Shown: positions 34,816-46,333 of the stretch, in pieces
Position numbering within the stretch: the stretch's first letter is position 1
Layout: the number at the start of each line of letters is the position of its first letter
NCBI GenBank assembly: GCA_028673005.1
Contig: CM054116.1
Span: forward strand, 32,646,854-32,710,853
Source of the DNA: Tanypteryx hageni
Taxonomy: Eukaryota > Arthropoda > Insecta > Odonata > Petaluridae
Direction of reading: 5' to 3'
DNA length: 64,000 nucleotides
The notes under the pieces: model-generated
Told to the model about the DNA's origin: nothing
Databases searched by the model: none
Seen by the model: the letters and a program-made list of their open reading frames with translations, nothing else
Translations under genes and position numbers: made by a program

Positions 34816-37691
34816 TAGGGCAAGGATGTTTATGACATGTCATATTTTTTTCCTTGCCCTTATTATCATTATAAAGTTAATTTCAATACGTTTTAGATTA
34901 CTCGGATTAAAATTATATGGTTTTTATTGTGCATATAATTGCATATTTCGGCCTTTTTTAGGATATGGTCATATTTCGATCATTTAAGGGTATATATTGT
35001 CATATTTTATGCATTTTGTACCTTTCAAACCAAATTTTGTAAAAATTATATACCAAGTGGAAATTATTGCTTTTCTGGCATGGCAAGAAATATCTTTCTG
35101 CTAGAGTTACGGTTCATTTACAAACAAAGAATTGAGGATAGATAAGCTATTATATTAGCGATATATTTTGGAATCCAGCTTTTGTGTACAGTATGACCGG
35201 AATTACAACAGGTTTCGTCCAATTAAAATATTAATAACAGGATACCCCGTAAGAAAATGTAGAAGGGGTGGGGATTTCCATGTTTCCTAACAGCAAATCA
35301 TCGGCTGATTATGTGGCTGAAATTATCGACAATTCTCTAACAGAAAATTAACGGAATTGCGTGCCGTTTGGTGTCAAATCAATCAGCAAATCGCAAGGAC
35401 AATGTTTACGATATTTGTTTTTAACTACTGTGTTGAAGATAGAAATATTATAATTTTAGTAGTTAATAGTCCACTTGTGAGTCATCGGCATGACTCACCA
35501 GGCAACCACTATGAGGTTCGTTCAGGCATAAAGGGAACGGCGCGAAGAAAAGGATTATTGCTCTCTGCCTTAACTTATCCGCAACTATAGCATATTTGCT
35601 GTGAAGGTCATCTCAGATGACTCATCCGCTTTAGAAATGACCGAGTGATGCAATTATGGTAGGGGGAGATTGCAGTAACATAATGAGTTGGTTTTTCCCT
35701 CCCTAAGTGACTTGGAAGATTTCATTGTGCCACCTCAGTCTCACATCGTGTGCCACATCAGTCTCAGCTAAAGATGCCTAAAGCAAAGCCTTCAAAAAAT
35801 ACTAAGTTAAGAGAATTTGTACGGGAGTTTGGAGAGCAACATTTTAGTACAGATGGCGAGATATTATTTTGTAAAGTGTGCGAAGTAAAAGTTGCCGCTG
35901 AGAAGCATTTTAATGTGCAACAACACTGCAGCACCTCAATACACAAGAGCAGTGTGGCTCGATATTCTGCATTAGAGAGCCGGCAACAACTACTGTTCCA
36001 CAGGAAATCAACATCGTCCATGCCAAGCAAAACATCCGAGTTTTCCAAGGACCTGTGTGAGATGATTATGTCTTCTGATATCCCTTTGCATAAACTCAAT
36101 AACCAGCATTTAAGGAAGTTTCTAGCGAGGCACACCAATCAGCACATCCCCAGTGAAACAACGCTACGGAAAAACTACGTGACTGCTTGTTACCAAGACG
36201 TTTTAAATAACATAAGATCTTGCATTGCCGTCAACAAGATATGGATTTCCATTGATGAAACCACCGACGTTGAACGGAGGTTCATAGCTAATGTTGTTGC
36301 TGGAATTTTAAGAGAAGACCGACCTGGAGAAATATTTCTCCTTTCTTGTGAAGTGTTGGAGAGGGCTAACCACTCAACCATTGCTGTGCTCTTCGACAGC
36401 GCTATGAACCTCCTGTGGCCATATGGGGTGAATAGAGAAAATGTTCTTCTGCTAGTAACAGATGCAGCTCCATACATGGTGAAGGCGGCCAAACGTCTGA
36501 AGATGCTGTATCCAAAAATGGTGCACCTAACTTACATTGCACATGCATTGCATAGGGTAGCTGAAGAAATTTGTGGGAACTATCCTGATGTGGACAAGCT
36601 AATTTCTAATATGAAAAACATATTCATCAAAGCCCCACTACGAGTGCAGAAATTCAAAGAAATCGCCCCTTCAGTGCATCTGTCTCCAGAATCTGTTCTC
36701 ACACGTTGGGGAACCTGGCTCCAAGCAGCAGTTTATTACTGCATCAACTACAGTGAAATTGAGAAATTTGTTAGTAGTTTCAGCGACGACGAAACTTCCT
36801 CGATCAAAGCTGCTAAGTCGCTGTTTTCAAGCAACACTTTGTCCGGAAACCTCGCCTATATCAAGTCCAACTTCAGCAAACTAGCAACAACAATCACTCA
36901 ACTTGAAACAACGGGTGTAGAACTTTGTCGGAGTCTTGAACTTGTGAAAAATGTTGTGAGTGAGTTGAATGTAGCCCATGGCATGGTAGGTGACAATGTG
37001 TTTGCAAAACTAAACAGTGTACTCCATCGAAATGAAGGATATTCAACAATCTGCAAGATTAGTGACAATCTTAGCGGTAAGCAGGCAACATTCGAGGAAG
37101 ACGACCCAGAACTTAGTAGCAATGATTTCACATTTTTCAAATATGACCCAATTACTTCCTGTGATGTGGAAAGGAGTTTTTCCCGTTATAAAACTATGTT
37201 AAGTGACAATCGGAGATCATTTTTGTTTGAAAACTTCAAAATGTTTGTAATTGTTTACTGTAATTCTGAGAACGACAGAGACGACTGAACATGATACGCT
37301 AGGTCCCAATATGTATAATTTATTTTTCTGTAGCCAATCAGCATGGAAACAATTATATGGTCAGTAAATAAAGTGCGATCTTATTCATTTGAAATATTGT
37401 GTTGAATTTTTCTTAAGTAGTCAGTACAATTTAGCCTTAAACTAAAATAAAATGCTATAAACGAGGCCAAGTATATTTTTAGGTTACACCTTGATATTTG
37501 GGAATTAATCAGTCAGATTTTTTTAATAAATAAAGCTCGATGGTTTTTTTACATTATGTTGGAGATTGTAGGTCATATTTTGAAATTTTTAGGTCATATT
37601 TTGTAATTTTAAAAGTCATATTTTGTAATTTTAAAAGTCATAAATGCTTTCATATTTGCATGATTTTTAGGTCATAAACAACCTTGCCCTA
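34816..37691 (+). mobile_element. complete hAT transposon with intact transposase
   Basis: Termini TAGGGCAAGGATGTTTATGA (left) and, on the other strand, TAGGGCAAGGTTGTTTATGA (right) differ at one position; the match runs to 21 bp. The 8-bp target GTGATGAG is repeated exactly at 34808-34815 and 37692-37699. Subterminal GTCATATTTTG-like motifs are repeated on both sides (34838-35015 and 37570-37675), probably transposase binding sites. The element is 2876 bp and contains one uninterrupted 512-codon gene. Perfect target duplication and an open gene suggest a young insertion. It cuts the gene described at 33515-34815 and 37692-38050. Confidence 0.93.
35750..37288 (+). CDS. hAT transposase, intact, 512 aa
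   Basis: Cut-and-paste transposase that would act in the nucleus on the ends of its own element. A BED-like zinc finger lies at residues 41-65 (C41, C44, H59, H65). The RNase H-like core shows IDETTD with Asp169, and VTDAAPYM with Asp238. The C-terminal dimerisation region has CDVERSFSRYK with Glu474. These are the expected D-D-E positions. The N-terminal KNTKLREFVREFGEQHF with the following finger resembles the CGG-repeat-binding protein group derived from hAT elements. A second Met at codon 9 (MPKAKPSK) may be the true start, since similar proteins begin this way. There is no intron evidence; one exon encodes everything. Probably functional, but activity cannot be read from sequence. Confidence 0.92.
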   Translation: MPHQSQLKMPKAKPSKNTKLREFVREFGEQHFSTDGEILFCKVCEVKVAAEKHFNVQQHCSTSIHKSSVARYSALESRQQLLFHRKSTSSMPSKTSEFSKDLCEMIMSSDIPLHKLNNQHLRKFLARHTNQHIPSETTLRKNYVTACYQDVLNNIRSCIAVNKIWISIDETTDVERRFIANVVAGILREDRPGEIFLLSCEVLERANHSTIAVLFDSAMNLLWPYGVNRENVLLLVTDAAPYMVKAAKRLKMLYPKMVHLTYIAHALHRVAEEICGNYPDVDKLISNMKNIFIKAPLRVQKFKEIAPSVHLSPESVLTRWGTWLQAAVYYCINYSEIEKFVSSFSDDETSSIKAAKSLFSSNTLSGNLAYIKSNFSKLATTITQLETTGVELCRSLELVKNVVSELNVAHGMVGDNVFAKLNSVLHRNEGYSTICKISDNLSGKQATFEEDDPELSSNDFTFFKYDPITSCDVERSFSRYKTMLSDNRRSFLFENFKMFVIVYCNSENDRDD

Positions 37692-38050
37692 GTGATGAGA
37701 AAACGGCCTGGGATGCTTTAAAACTTTCAGCAACAAACTTTCTGGGAAACAACAAAGCAGATAACTATAAACAGCTTGTAAGGAACCTTCTGTCATCATA
37801 CCATAAATTAGGCTGCAACATGTCATTAAAAATACACTTTCTTCACTCCCATTTGGAATTTTTCCCGGACAACTGTGGCGTATTAAGTGGTCAGCATGGT
37901 GAGAGATTCCACCAGGCCATCTAGACGATGGAGAAGCGATACCAAGGTAAATGGAACTCTGCAATGCTAGCTGACTATTGCTGGACTGTGACAAGAGATG
38001 CCCCAGATGTGGAGTACAAACGACAGGCGAAGAAGAAGCGTAAAATATGA
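37692..38050 (+). pseudogene. unknown multi-copy gene, 3' part
   Basis: Directly after the hAT, the frame of the 5' part resumes in register across the duplicated GTGATGAG (Gly-Asp-Glu then Lys-Thr-Ala-Trp). Motifs: NNKADNYKQLVRNLL, GCNMSLKIHFLHSHLEFFPD, GQHGERFH, MEKRYQGKW, MLADYCWT and a basic C-terminus KKKRKI with TGA at 38048. One in-frame TAG precedes MEKRYQGKW. The last six residues could serve as a nuclear localisation signal. Function is unknown; the gene was already damaged or decayed after the hAT insertion. Confidence 0.6.
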
Positions 38051-38059
38051 ATCAAGTGA

Positions 38060-40035
38060 TTTTATGTATTTCGCTGATCAATGTGATTTAATATTTTTTT
38101 CGATAACTAAAAATGTAACAATTTGTATTATTTTAAACTGTTTTGTACAGTTTTTATAATATAACATGTTTTTCAATATAAGACACATAAAAACAGTACG
38201 GTGGGTGTTCTTTATTTATCCCGTTTTAGGCCCGTGTAGCGTATTTTATAGAATATACGACAGCAGGTATTTTCAAAACTTGAGCAAAATAATTTTTTCA
38301 ATGCTGATTTCACAAATCCCCACATGCAAACCAATACAGAAAAAACACTTTCACCAAAGAAACAAAACAATATTGAAAATTTGTTGACCAGTGTAATCGT
38401 CGGAGGATGTGTGCGAAAACAGTATGTCTGGAAATGGAACCATATATGAGACAAGCGAAGGTTGAAATAATCCGCGAGAACGTTCGAGGGAGGATTTCAG
38501 GGAAAAGACGCCACAGACAGCTCGAAAAACAGATTTATTTTACTAGGAAGCAATGATACATTTAAAAACACAAGAGCAGATGATCCATACCCGTCCCTCC
38601 AGCAGTTCACAACGGTTTGATGCAAAATTCATACGTCCAATTGAGTAAGTTTTGCAGAATTTTCGCATACATTTTTCTCTATTCTCTTGAAGTGTATCAG
38701 TAATCTTGCGCGAGATACTAAATCTCGCAAACGATATTGCAAGCATATCTAAAAAAGCTGCCAAAGATGTCAAAAATATATGCCTTGATGAATCAAAACC
38801 TAATTAAATTCATAAATATAATAGATATAGTTTTTTGCATTAATTTCAAATATAGTCTCTGTTACGAGTCATTTTTCTCACAGCTCTGAAAATTATAAGC
38901 TAGAGTTACCATCATTTTGATTTTTCACTACAGTACAGTAACGCATATGGAGTTTTTCCGTGAATTACTTTTAATAAGATGAGATTCTGCTATGAAATTT
39001 AAATTTAACCGTTCGTTAAGAATGCGAACATTCTCCTCATTAAAACTTACCGCCAGCCCATTAACAGCTTCAAAGGACGACTACGTTAACCGACATCGGG
39101 CAAAATGAAAAACTACGAAATTCATTTAAACATTCGTGTGGCCTCATATTCCATTTCAAATCTCGGCGAAACGACATTCCCTGCAGTACCAACAACGCAC
39201 ACCGATAAATCGCCGTAAATCACCGATCAATTGAAAAACATTTCCAATCAATCTTTAATTCATTAGAAACTCATTTATTTCCTAGACGGCGAATGCGATC
39301 GACCATCCGTGTCAATGCCGCTCGACGAGGAAATATATTTCAAAATCATTTCAATTTACAATCGCGACACGAAACGACACCTTTGCAGCGCTTGTGAAGG
39401 GAATAATGAAAACCGCGTCACAGTACGCGATTCCACATTCCGAAGTATCGATTCCTACCGTAGGAACACGTGTGCACTTAGAAAAAGCAACCGAAACGAC
39501 AGTTCGGTCGACATGCGACTAAAGGAACATTTTGCACAATAAAGACGACCGTTTATCGACTCAAACACACGCGGTGTACGCGTAGCTATTGCCGATTTTT
39601 TTAAAATCGCACGAATTTCACATCCGATGGCAAACGCGTCTTAATGTCAGCATCGACGAAAGAACAGATTACGTATTGATTTGAAGCGGTAAAGAGCGTT
39701 CTGTGCAATTTGGTGAGAAGAAATGACCGAAGAAATGGGAACGGAATATAAGAACGGGGCGAGGAAAAGAACAGAAGATAGAGGAGAGGAAAATAATAGA
39801 AGAAAGGGGATAGGAAAGCAAACCTACTCGACGAGGACGAGAACGAGTCTACTGAATACTTCTTGCACATAATAACAGAAAGGAAGGGGAACTTCTAGAA
39901 AACATAAAGACAAAAGACTCCATTTCGGGGGAAATTGTGATCAAACCTTCCCGCCGTATACTGAAGAGTTTATTATCCAGAAGAGGAGGCAGAAGGGAGA
40001 CAAAAGAGAGAGGGATATGTAAAGGGAAGAGGACG
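38060..40035. other. unassigned DNA
   Basis: No supported gene. 39000-39560 is less AT-rich and has more CpG than its neighbours, with no motif I can name, and could be unique host sequence. Frames there are under 80 codons. Confidence 0.4.
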
Positions 40036-40039
40036 AATG

Positions 40040-40312
40040 AGAGATTGATGGATTGATTGATGTGGTCTTTATTTGGGGTGAGATTGAGACTAAGACCTAA
40101 CCCCTCGTAATGAAACATATATAATAATACATAGAACATTAGCAATGTAAATACAAGTAACAATAAAAATGCAAGTATTGAAGAAGAAAAGATGTGATTT
40201 TGTGGGGGGAAATATGGACTGCTGAAAAATGGCATCCATGTAAAAAAACCCACTACAGGAAAACACCCACACAAGAAGGTGGTGTGAAAAACCTGCGAAA
40301 CCTACTGAGATT
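40040..40312 (-). mobile_element. truncated retroelement 3' end (copy 2)
   Basis: Shares with 10500-10795 the edge GTCTTTATTTGGGG plus GAGATTGAGACTAA and the block AACACCCACACAAGAAGG plus GTGAAAAACCTGCGAAACC. On the minus strand it ends CCCAAATAAAGACC, then ATCAATCA repeats. The translated peptide FFTP-P-F/V on the minus strand is the same in both copies but is not part of a long frame. Confidence 0.55.
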
Positions 40313-40439
40313 CACTAAAGACATCAATAAATGAAATTTAGAACAAAAGATAAATAAATGAAAATCATAAAGAAAAAAATTTTGCACAACACGAACAGAT
40401 CATTGACAAAATAAACATATATAAATGACAAAATGAACA

Positions 40440-41010
40440 GATATTAACATTGGTATGTCTAAACAAGAGAGAGAGAGAGTAAGGAGGCGAGAGGAGGTGG
40501 GATGAGGAAAGGAGAAGAGGGATATGAAGAGGAGTCGATCCCTCAGAACTCGCCCTATGCCTCGTATGAATAACTCTCTCTCTCTTCGGTGGCAGTTTAT
40601 GCTCGGTGAGCGGACATTCCGAAACGACGTCTTTCCCTTAAAAGGCGCGCTATTCGAGAGAGCCAAATGAGGATGCGACCGCGGAGGATCCCATTGAGAG
40701 CGGAGCGTGAATGAGGGGAGGGGAGGGGAGGAGGGGCTCAGCCGAAGCATGGAGAGAAATTTCGCGAATCGGCGGAAGTGGAGGAATATGGCAGCAAAGC
40801 GGCAGAAAATCGCACTCTTAATATGAAGGTATAGTGAGGAAAACGGCGAGAGGAAAACGGAGGAAGTTGAGGGGAAAGGAATGGGATAGATTAAAAGACG
40901 ACGCTAAAAGGAAAAATCTTGAGCCTATAACGGAAAGACAGAGAGGAGGAAGAGGAAGGCTGAAACGAAGGCGTATCGATAAAAATTTAATATTAAACGA
41001 AAGAGAAAAT
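40440..41010 (+). repeat. purine-rich patches
   Basis: 40465-40520, 40700-40735 and 40835-41010 are purine-rich on the plus strand with interspersed ordinary sequence. No gene is supported; the minus-strand 116-codon frame is compositional. Confidence 0.45.
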
Positions 41011-41739
41011 GAGAGGGAGGCGACGAAACTTCACACTTGGTTCAAAATCCGTATCTTCATAAAAATATCTATTTTGGCAGCAAATCGACTGTAACGGCGA
41101 CCTGTGGAACTGAACCAAAATTAAATGCTAATTCACGTGCCGGTAAAATAACAGTATGATTGGTTCAATTCTCCTATATCAACTCCCAGACAAATGAATC
41201 AAGCGTACATTCTTCGACTGCTCTGACCTGCATGATGATGTCGCTGAGAACCTGGAAATGGATCATCGATGAGGCGTGTGTATTTTTAATAGAGCATCAA
41301 CTAAGGCACAGATCCCAACTGCGAGAGCACAATTATAACAAGACGACGAATATTAATACACATGCTCACGGCACGATCAAAACCGCAACTTCAGCGTTGG
41401 TACACAGATAATCTACTAACACCGCCAGCAAGGCCGGCAAAAATCTATGAGTGAATTTCGTGCGCAGTTAGGCGATTCCATCATTTATAATTTAAACTAT
41501 AAAAGTTACATTAGGGCGTTATGTCTTTCCAGAATTAGCACCAACGGTTGTATAACAGAAGATAACCGCGAGAGCGAGTGACCGCACATCGCTATTAAAG
41601 GAGATATAGAACGCCATAAAGATTTGAAGAGGCTCTACGGTAACGAAAAAGAGACCAGTAATATGAAACCGCGAAGAATGGGTCACAGGAAGCTTATGCG
41701 GCGGATGGAATACAGCGCTTTAGATGGAACGGGAAAGGA

Positions 41740-42060
41740 GATAAGGTAGAGAGAGAGAGAGGGATAGATAAGAAAAGGAGAAAGAAAAGAGAAAGAGAGG
41801 AAGTGAGTGGGTAGAGAAAGCGAGAGGAAATGAAGGTGGCGTGAGATAGACGAGAGTGAAAGAGAGAACAGGGGAGGAGGATGGTGAGGGTGTGGGGAAG
41901 GGACAGAGGAATAGAGATAGAGAAGAAAGAAGCGGTCAAGAGAGGGAAAGGATAAAAAAGAAGAGGTATTAAAAAGGCGCCGATGTTCGCATTAAGTGGG
42001 AAAGGAGATGGAGATGATGGCAAAAAACAGCGAATCGAAAAAAAGAGGCGGAAGAAAAGA
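41740..42060 (+). repeat. long GA-rich tract
   Basis: Nearly all purine on the plus strand, built of GAGAGAG, GGGATAGA and AGAAAAGGAG units. The 109-codon Leu/Ser/Pro frame on the opposite strand is an artefact of this. Confidence 0.65.
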
Positions 42061-42069
42061 CTGGAATGG

Positions 42070-43470
42070 ATCTGAGCCTTCCAGTTCCAGCAGAGGCCTT
42101 TAAAACGACCACATTGGGGCTCTTTACGTCCTAAAAAAAAAGATGCGGACTTATTTTACGCTAAATGCGGGATAGCGGCAGAAAGCAAGTATTTTTATGG
42201 ATTCGGTTTCACTAAGAGCTGGCCTATATAATGTTGTGCTGACCCTTGATCCCAAAATGCCTTCGATGCAAACTTCTTTGGCTCTCGACGACAAACACGA
42301 TGCTTAAAACGAATGGTAGTCCACGAAACATAAATACGGCAAAGGAAAAATAAATAATACTTACAGTACAAAAACATAAAACTATCTTACGTAATTTGAT
42401 GAGGTTTCATACAGACACGAGCATTTATGATTATATACGATACAAATGCGTATTCATACACCCGCCCCACTGACACGCACAAATACATTTTCATACAAAA
42501 ATAAGTGTCACGGATAACGTCCGAGCTCGGGCATTTTTATTTTTCAATATTAAATATTACTGCTTAATAAAATCCGCCTGCGTTAAAAATGCGATTCTTA
42601 CCACCCGTTTTTCTGCGAGTTATACCAATACGCCCATCTCTCGCTTTGCACTGAACATGCGTTTCTGGAAAATACCATGGAAAGAAAAACCGTACAAAAA
42701 GAGGTAGGTTCTATATGAATACATGAGGTAACATTTAAGCGACATCTTGAGTTCAACATGCAACGATTATATTCAGAGGTGTTTCCTTTATCCTTTCTTG
42801 TAACCTCTGAGTCGAAAAATTTTACGAATTTTAATGTTCGAAGACCGTTCAGAAACCATGCTAAACAGAAGTTGATAGCCCTGCAGTTCGAGGTAGTTCT
42901 CTGAAAATAAAACCACGCTAAATCGATAACGTGTAAGGAGAAACCGTGCAATTCTAGGGGTGACTGTACAGATATTTAGAGAGCCAGGCTTGGTATTTTA
43001 TTAAATTTATGCTTCATTTTAAGCGACTGTCATTTAAATGTCTCTATCCATTGATTCGGATATACATAGGACTGTTTTCCCCATCTACTGCTGGTTCACT
43101 ATATTCTCAACTTTTTACCGTAACTAGTTTCTCTCTTCAAATCTGAATACACACAGCAAAACATATAGAAGTACAGGAACACAAACATCAATACGCTGAC
43201 AAATACAGTTACACATAGCACGTCTGTTTATCTCTTCCTACCACTGGATAACGGTACACTGGATTCTATATTTTTGCAGGATAAGCTTCTCTCCATAAAT
43301 ATGAATATCTGTGCGTATATAAACACACGCAAACATATGCAAATACAGTGCAACCTTAATTCATGGAGAATTTATAAATGCATGTACTAAATACTCGCCT
43401 AAGGAGTATTCGTCTAACCCGAGCCGCATGCGGACAAAATTAATGTCGGAAACAAAAAATAGGCCGAAAT
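42070..43470. other. unassigned DNA
   Basis: No feature supported. The 117-codon minus-strand frame at 42598-42951 has no domain I recognise. Confidence 0.4.
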
Positions 43471-43479
43471 GGTGACATT

Positions 43480-44320
43480 GGAAAAGAAAGAAAAAAACAA
43501 GCTTGAGAGAGAGAGTAAAAGAGAAAATTAACTCCAACATAACATTAAAGATGTAGTAGGCAAATTTACGATGTAAGATGTTTAAGAAGAACTTACGATG
43601 AAGATGTTTGAGTAGCGTGTTATTACGACATTGGAAGAGGCTGGCTCCAGGAATACATCTACATGTTACCCTGCAATTCACCAAACTGGCAAGTGGTAGG
43701 GGGTGCATTGCATCGAGGCCTACCAAACAGTTATTACTCGCAGATTTGTCTTCCCTGTTAGGGTTTCGTATTGTTCTCGGAAAGAGTGAACCTCTATAAC
43801 GCTCCGTCCTACGATCGATCTTACGTATCTTATTGCCATGGTCGTTTCTACCTATGTACGTTAGAGCCTCAATTATTCCCAATCCATCCTCTGCTAGACA
43901 TTTTCATCTATATTTCTCTAGGAGAACTTTCTACGGTATTCCCGAGATCTCGATTTTAAGTCCTTCAATAATGATGTGACGCTTTCCATACGTTCGCACG
44001 TTTGTTTAACGAATCTGGCTGCTCTCCGCTTTCTAAATGAATTATATGACCCTTCTCATACGGATCCTATATACTGGAGGCATATTCCACCTGCGATCTA
44101 TACGGATCCTATATACTGGAGGCATATTCCACCTGCGATCTAACTAGTGAAAAATAACACGCTTCGCGTACTTTCTCAGTACTATTCCCGCACTATTCCG
44201 CCTATGGACGCCAGTTTCTTGTTAGCTGCGCCTATAACACGACGAACGTGCATGTCCCACGAAAGGTCACGACAAACGGTAACTCCTAAATATTTTACAT
44301 GTGTGAAACTTTGATCTTAG
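43480..44320 (-). mobile_element. jockey/CR1-like LINE reverse transcriptase C-terminal fragment
   Basis: On the minus strand from about 44310 downwards: VKYLGVTVCRDLSWDMHV then ANKKLASIGGIVRE, then RSQVEYASSI and DPYEKGHIIHLESG in shifted frames, and near 43800-43760 YRGSLFPRTIRN. This is the standard order of motifs after the RT domain in jockey/CR1-type LINEs. Stops and frameshifts are frequent and neither the catalytic box nor a 3' end is retained. A 42-bp duplication occurs inside it. Confidence 0.75.
44059..44142. repeat. tandem duplication, 42-bp unit x 2
   Basis: The unit starting TACGGATCCTATATACTGGA occurs twice in a row with identical sequence. 42 bp is 14 codons, so it repeats the phrase around RSQVEYASSI in the degenerate RT without changing frame. 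Confidence 0.9.
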
Positions 44321-44329
44321 GCAACAAAT

Positions 44330-44990
44330 ACTTTTGATTTTAATTTTTTATATGTTTCTTATATTGCGTGTTAATGAATGTGCACCCGCGAGGTTACACG
44401 TTTGCGACACATAGTCATAGTTTTCTTTGAAATATTTTTCATCCAGATATTTCATACGGATTTGGCATATTTAAGAATCCATACACCCCAGGTCCAAATG
44501 TTGTAATTTGTGTGAGATGTGGAGCGGAAATGTTCCAAACCGCATGTATGTACTATGATGTGCCTTAGAATTTCGTCTATCCATAAACATCGGATATAGT
44601 GCCACTGAATAAACTTACCCATTTATCAACAAGTCCCAGTCTTGGGTGGACATATAATCATGAACCAGCTGAGAAAAACATAGTTGCAATTAAAAATAGG
44701 CCCACTAAAATCACAGAACATCGGAATCTCCTAAAGGTAAGAGCTCAAAAGGAATTTCAAAAAGGAACGCGGATAATAAAAAAACAAACCAAACGACAAA
44801 GTACAGTCCGGCGTGGCGCAAGCGAGATAAATTTGACAAGGGAGCATTTTAACAACCTAATCAAACTAACTGTCGGCGTGGGTAGGCCAATTATGAATAA
44901 AAGGGTACCTAATAACCATACAGGGAATGGGGTCCACGTGGGCAGGGACTAAATGAGAGGCCTTAAATAGGCCAAAGAGCGATAGAGGAC
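44330..44990. other. unassigned DNA with a 117-codon frame
   Basis: The plus-strand frame 44599-44952 is Lys/Arg/Asn-rich and lacks any recognised domain. I do not call it a gene. Confidence 0.3.
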
Positions 44991-44994
44991 TATT

Positions 44995-45235
44995 GAGGAG
45001 GGATAGAAGAGGGTGGGGGGAAAGGGGAAGGGCTGCGAGGAGGAGAAGAGATTAAAACAAGAGGAGAGGCGTGAGAGAAGGGAAATGGGGATAAAGGATG
45101 AAAGTGGGAAGGAAGTGAGCGAGAGGGATGAGACGGGAGGAAAATGGGAGTGGACGGAGGAGGAAAAGAGGAGTGCGCGGTGGGAAGGGTTGCTCTCGAA
45201 AAAAACCAGAGTGATAGAGAAGAAGGAGAGTTGAG
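44995..45235 (+). repeat. purine-rich low-complexity tract
   Basis: GA-rich on the plus strand with GGGAGG and GAGAAG units. Overlapping long Ser/Pro/Leu frames on the minus strand are compositional. Confidence 0.6.
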
Positions 45236-45597
45236 CCGCATTAGGAGGAGATGAGAGAAACCAAGAGCAATGAGGCTTGATGCCCGCAATAATTTCTTTT
45301 AAAAGCATAGAGAGTTATTACACCAATTAGGAGAATGGAGCTTAAAGGGATTGTTTCCAATGGGAAAGATTTCACAGGTCAAAGGGAGAAAACATCAAAA
45401 GAAATAAAAGTTCAAGGGTAAAGAATACGATACACACGAGGCTACGAGACGTAATCTAATGCTCGTTCATATAATTAATAACACCATTCGACACAAAGCA
45501 TAACTCTTCAGGAAATTTAGCCGCGCTGTTCCTTTAATAAGTTATCCAAAATAAAATCTTAGCCACTTAAGAAATATAGGCCGTTAGATGCGGTAAA

Positions 45598-45770
45598 GCC
45601 GGCCGTGTTAGAGGGGTGGCTAACGTGTCTAGTTCCAATAATCGCGGGGTCGAATCCTGCCGAGGACATGGTCATCTTAGTTATCGTTGTTGCGGTTATT
45701 GTAAAAGGTCGTAAAATGCTCTTTACAGGCTAGTTAAAAACAAAAATTTAAAAAATATATAACGATAACA
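45598..45770 (+). mobile_element. tRNA-derived SINE
   Basis: A box TGGCTAACGTG (45617-45627) and B box GGGTCGAATCC (45647-45657) have the spacing of a Pol III promoter. The tRNA-like head is followed by an unrelated body and an A/T-rich tail near 45740-45765. It differs from the SINE at 46003, so two families are present within 400 bp. Confidence 0.6.
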
Positions 45771-45849
45771 TTTGGTTAAAAAAAACGAGTAATTCCTACA
45801 GCAGGGCCAAATTGAAGTTTTTTCTTAAAGTAAGGAATCCGATTTCAAG

Positions 45850-45978
45850 AATAAACACAAGTATGAAAAATTAAAACCCCTTATCTTAGTTATCTCCAAT
45901 AGCAATAACAAGAATAGGAAACATTAGATGCGCATTTCGTCTATAATGCAGCCGTCTTCAGTGGTGATTCGCCGAAAG
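45850..45978 (-). mobile_element. Penelope-like tail, left inverted arm
   Basis: On the minus strand: CGGCGAATCACCACTGAAGA, CTGCATTATAGACGAAATGC, then TTATTGCTATTGGAGATAAC. It is the inverted counterpart of 47007-47145 and a relative of 24811-24935. The two arms enclose a SINE and a Helentron-like copy. Confidence 0.55.
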
Positions 45979-46002
45979 TAGATTCTAAAAAAATCTACGG
46001 GT

Positions 46003-46333
46003 GCCGGTGGTGTAGTGGTTAGGACGCTGGCTGCTACTCGCCTGCTGCTTGAAAAGGCAGCGGGTACGAATCCTGCGCAAGTAGGATTTTTCCAAGGTCG
46101 CCCGGCCCCCTGTTTGTATGGTTTGAGGAGACCGCGCAAATTCAGCTGTTCCGTCCTTCGGAAGGGACGTTAAGCCGTTGCCCCCCCCCCCCCCTGGTGT
46201 TCTTCGTAAGAGCAGGCAAATGCCGGCACCGGGTTTCCCTCCTCCCTTCCCAGGCTATTCATTGCACTACCTCTAAGATACCCAGTCGTGCTGTAAGAGA
46301 GGCGAATTGGCTGGGCACTCAAACAAACAAACA
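46003..46333 (+). mobile_element. tRNA-derived SINE with conserved central domain
   Basis: Head: A-box-like TAGTGGTTAGG (46013-46023) and B-box-like GGTACGAATCC (46063-46073). Centre: CCGTCCTTCGGAAGGGACGT then TAAGCCGTTG, then a poly-C run, then GGTGTTCTTCGTAAGAGC. The tail is (CAAA)n at 46318-46333. The centre is shared with the fragment at 3050-3240. A conserved central domain between a tRNA head and tail is typical of several invertebrate SINE superfamilies; I do not assign the name. The (CAAA)n tail directly meets the Helentron-like copy. Confidence 0.75.

Noticed and set aside
43361..43882. 173-codon minus-strand frame as a possible host gene
   Set aside because: It contains YRGSLFPRTIRN, which belongs to the C-terminus of a LINE reverse transcriptase; the remainder is degenerate.
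44059..44142. Start of a CRISPR-like or satellite array
   Set aside because: Two units only, adjacent without spacers, inside a LINE remnant.
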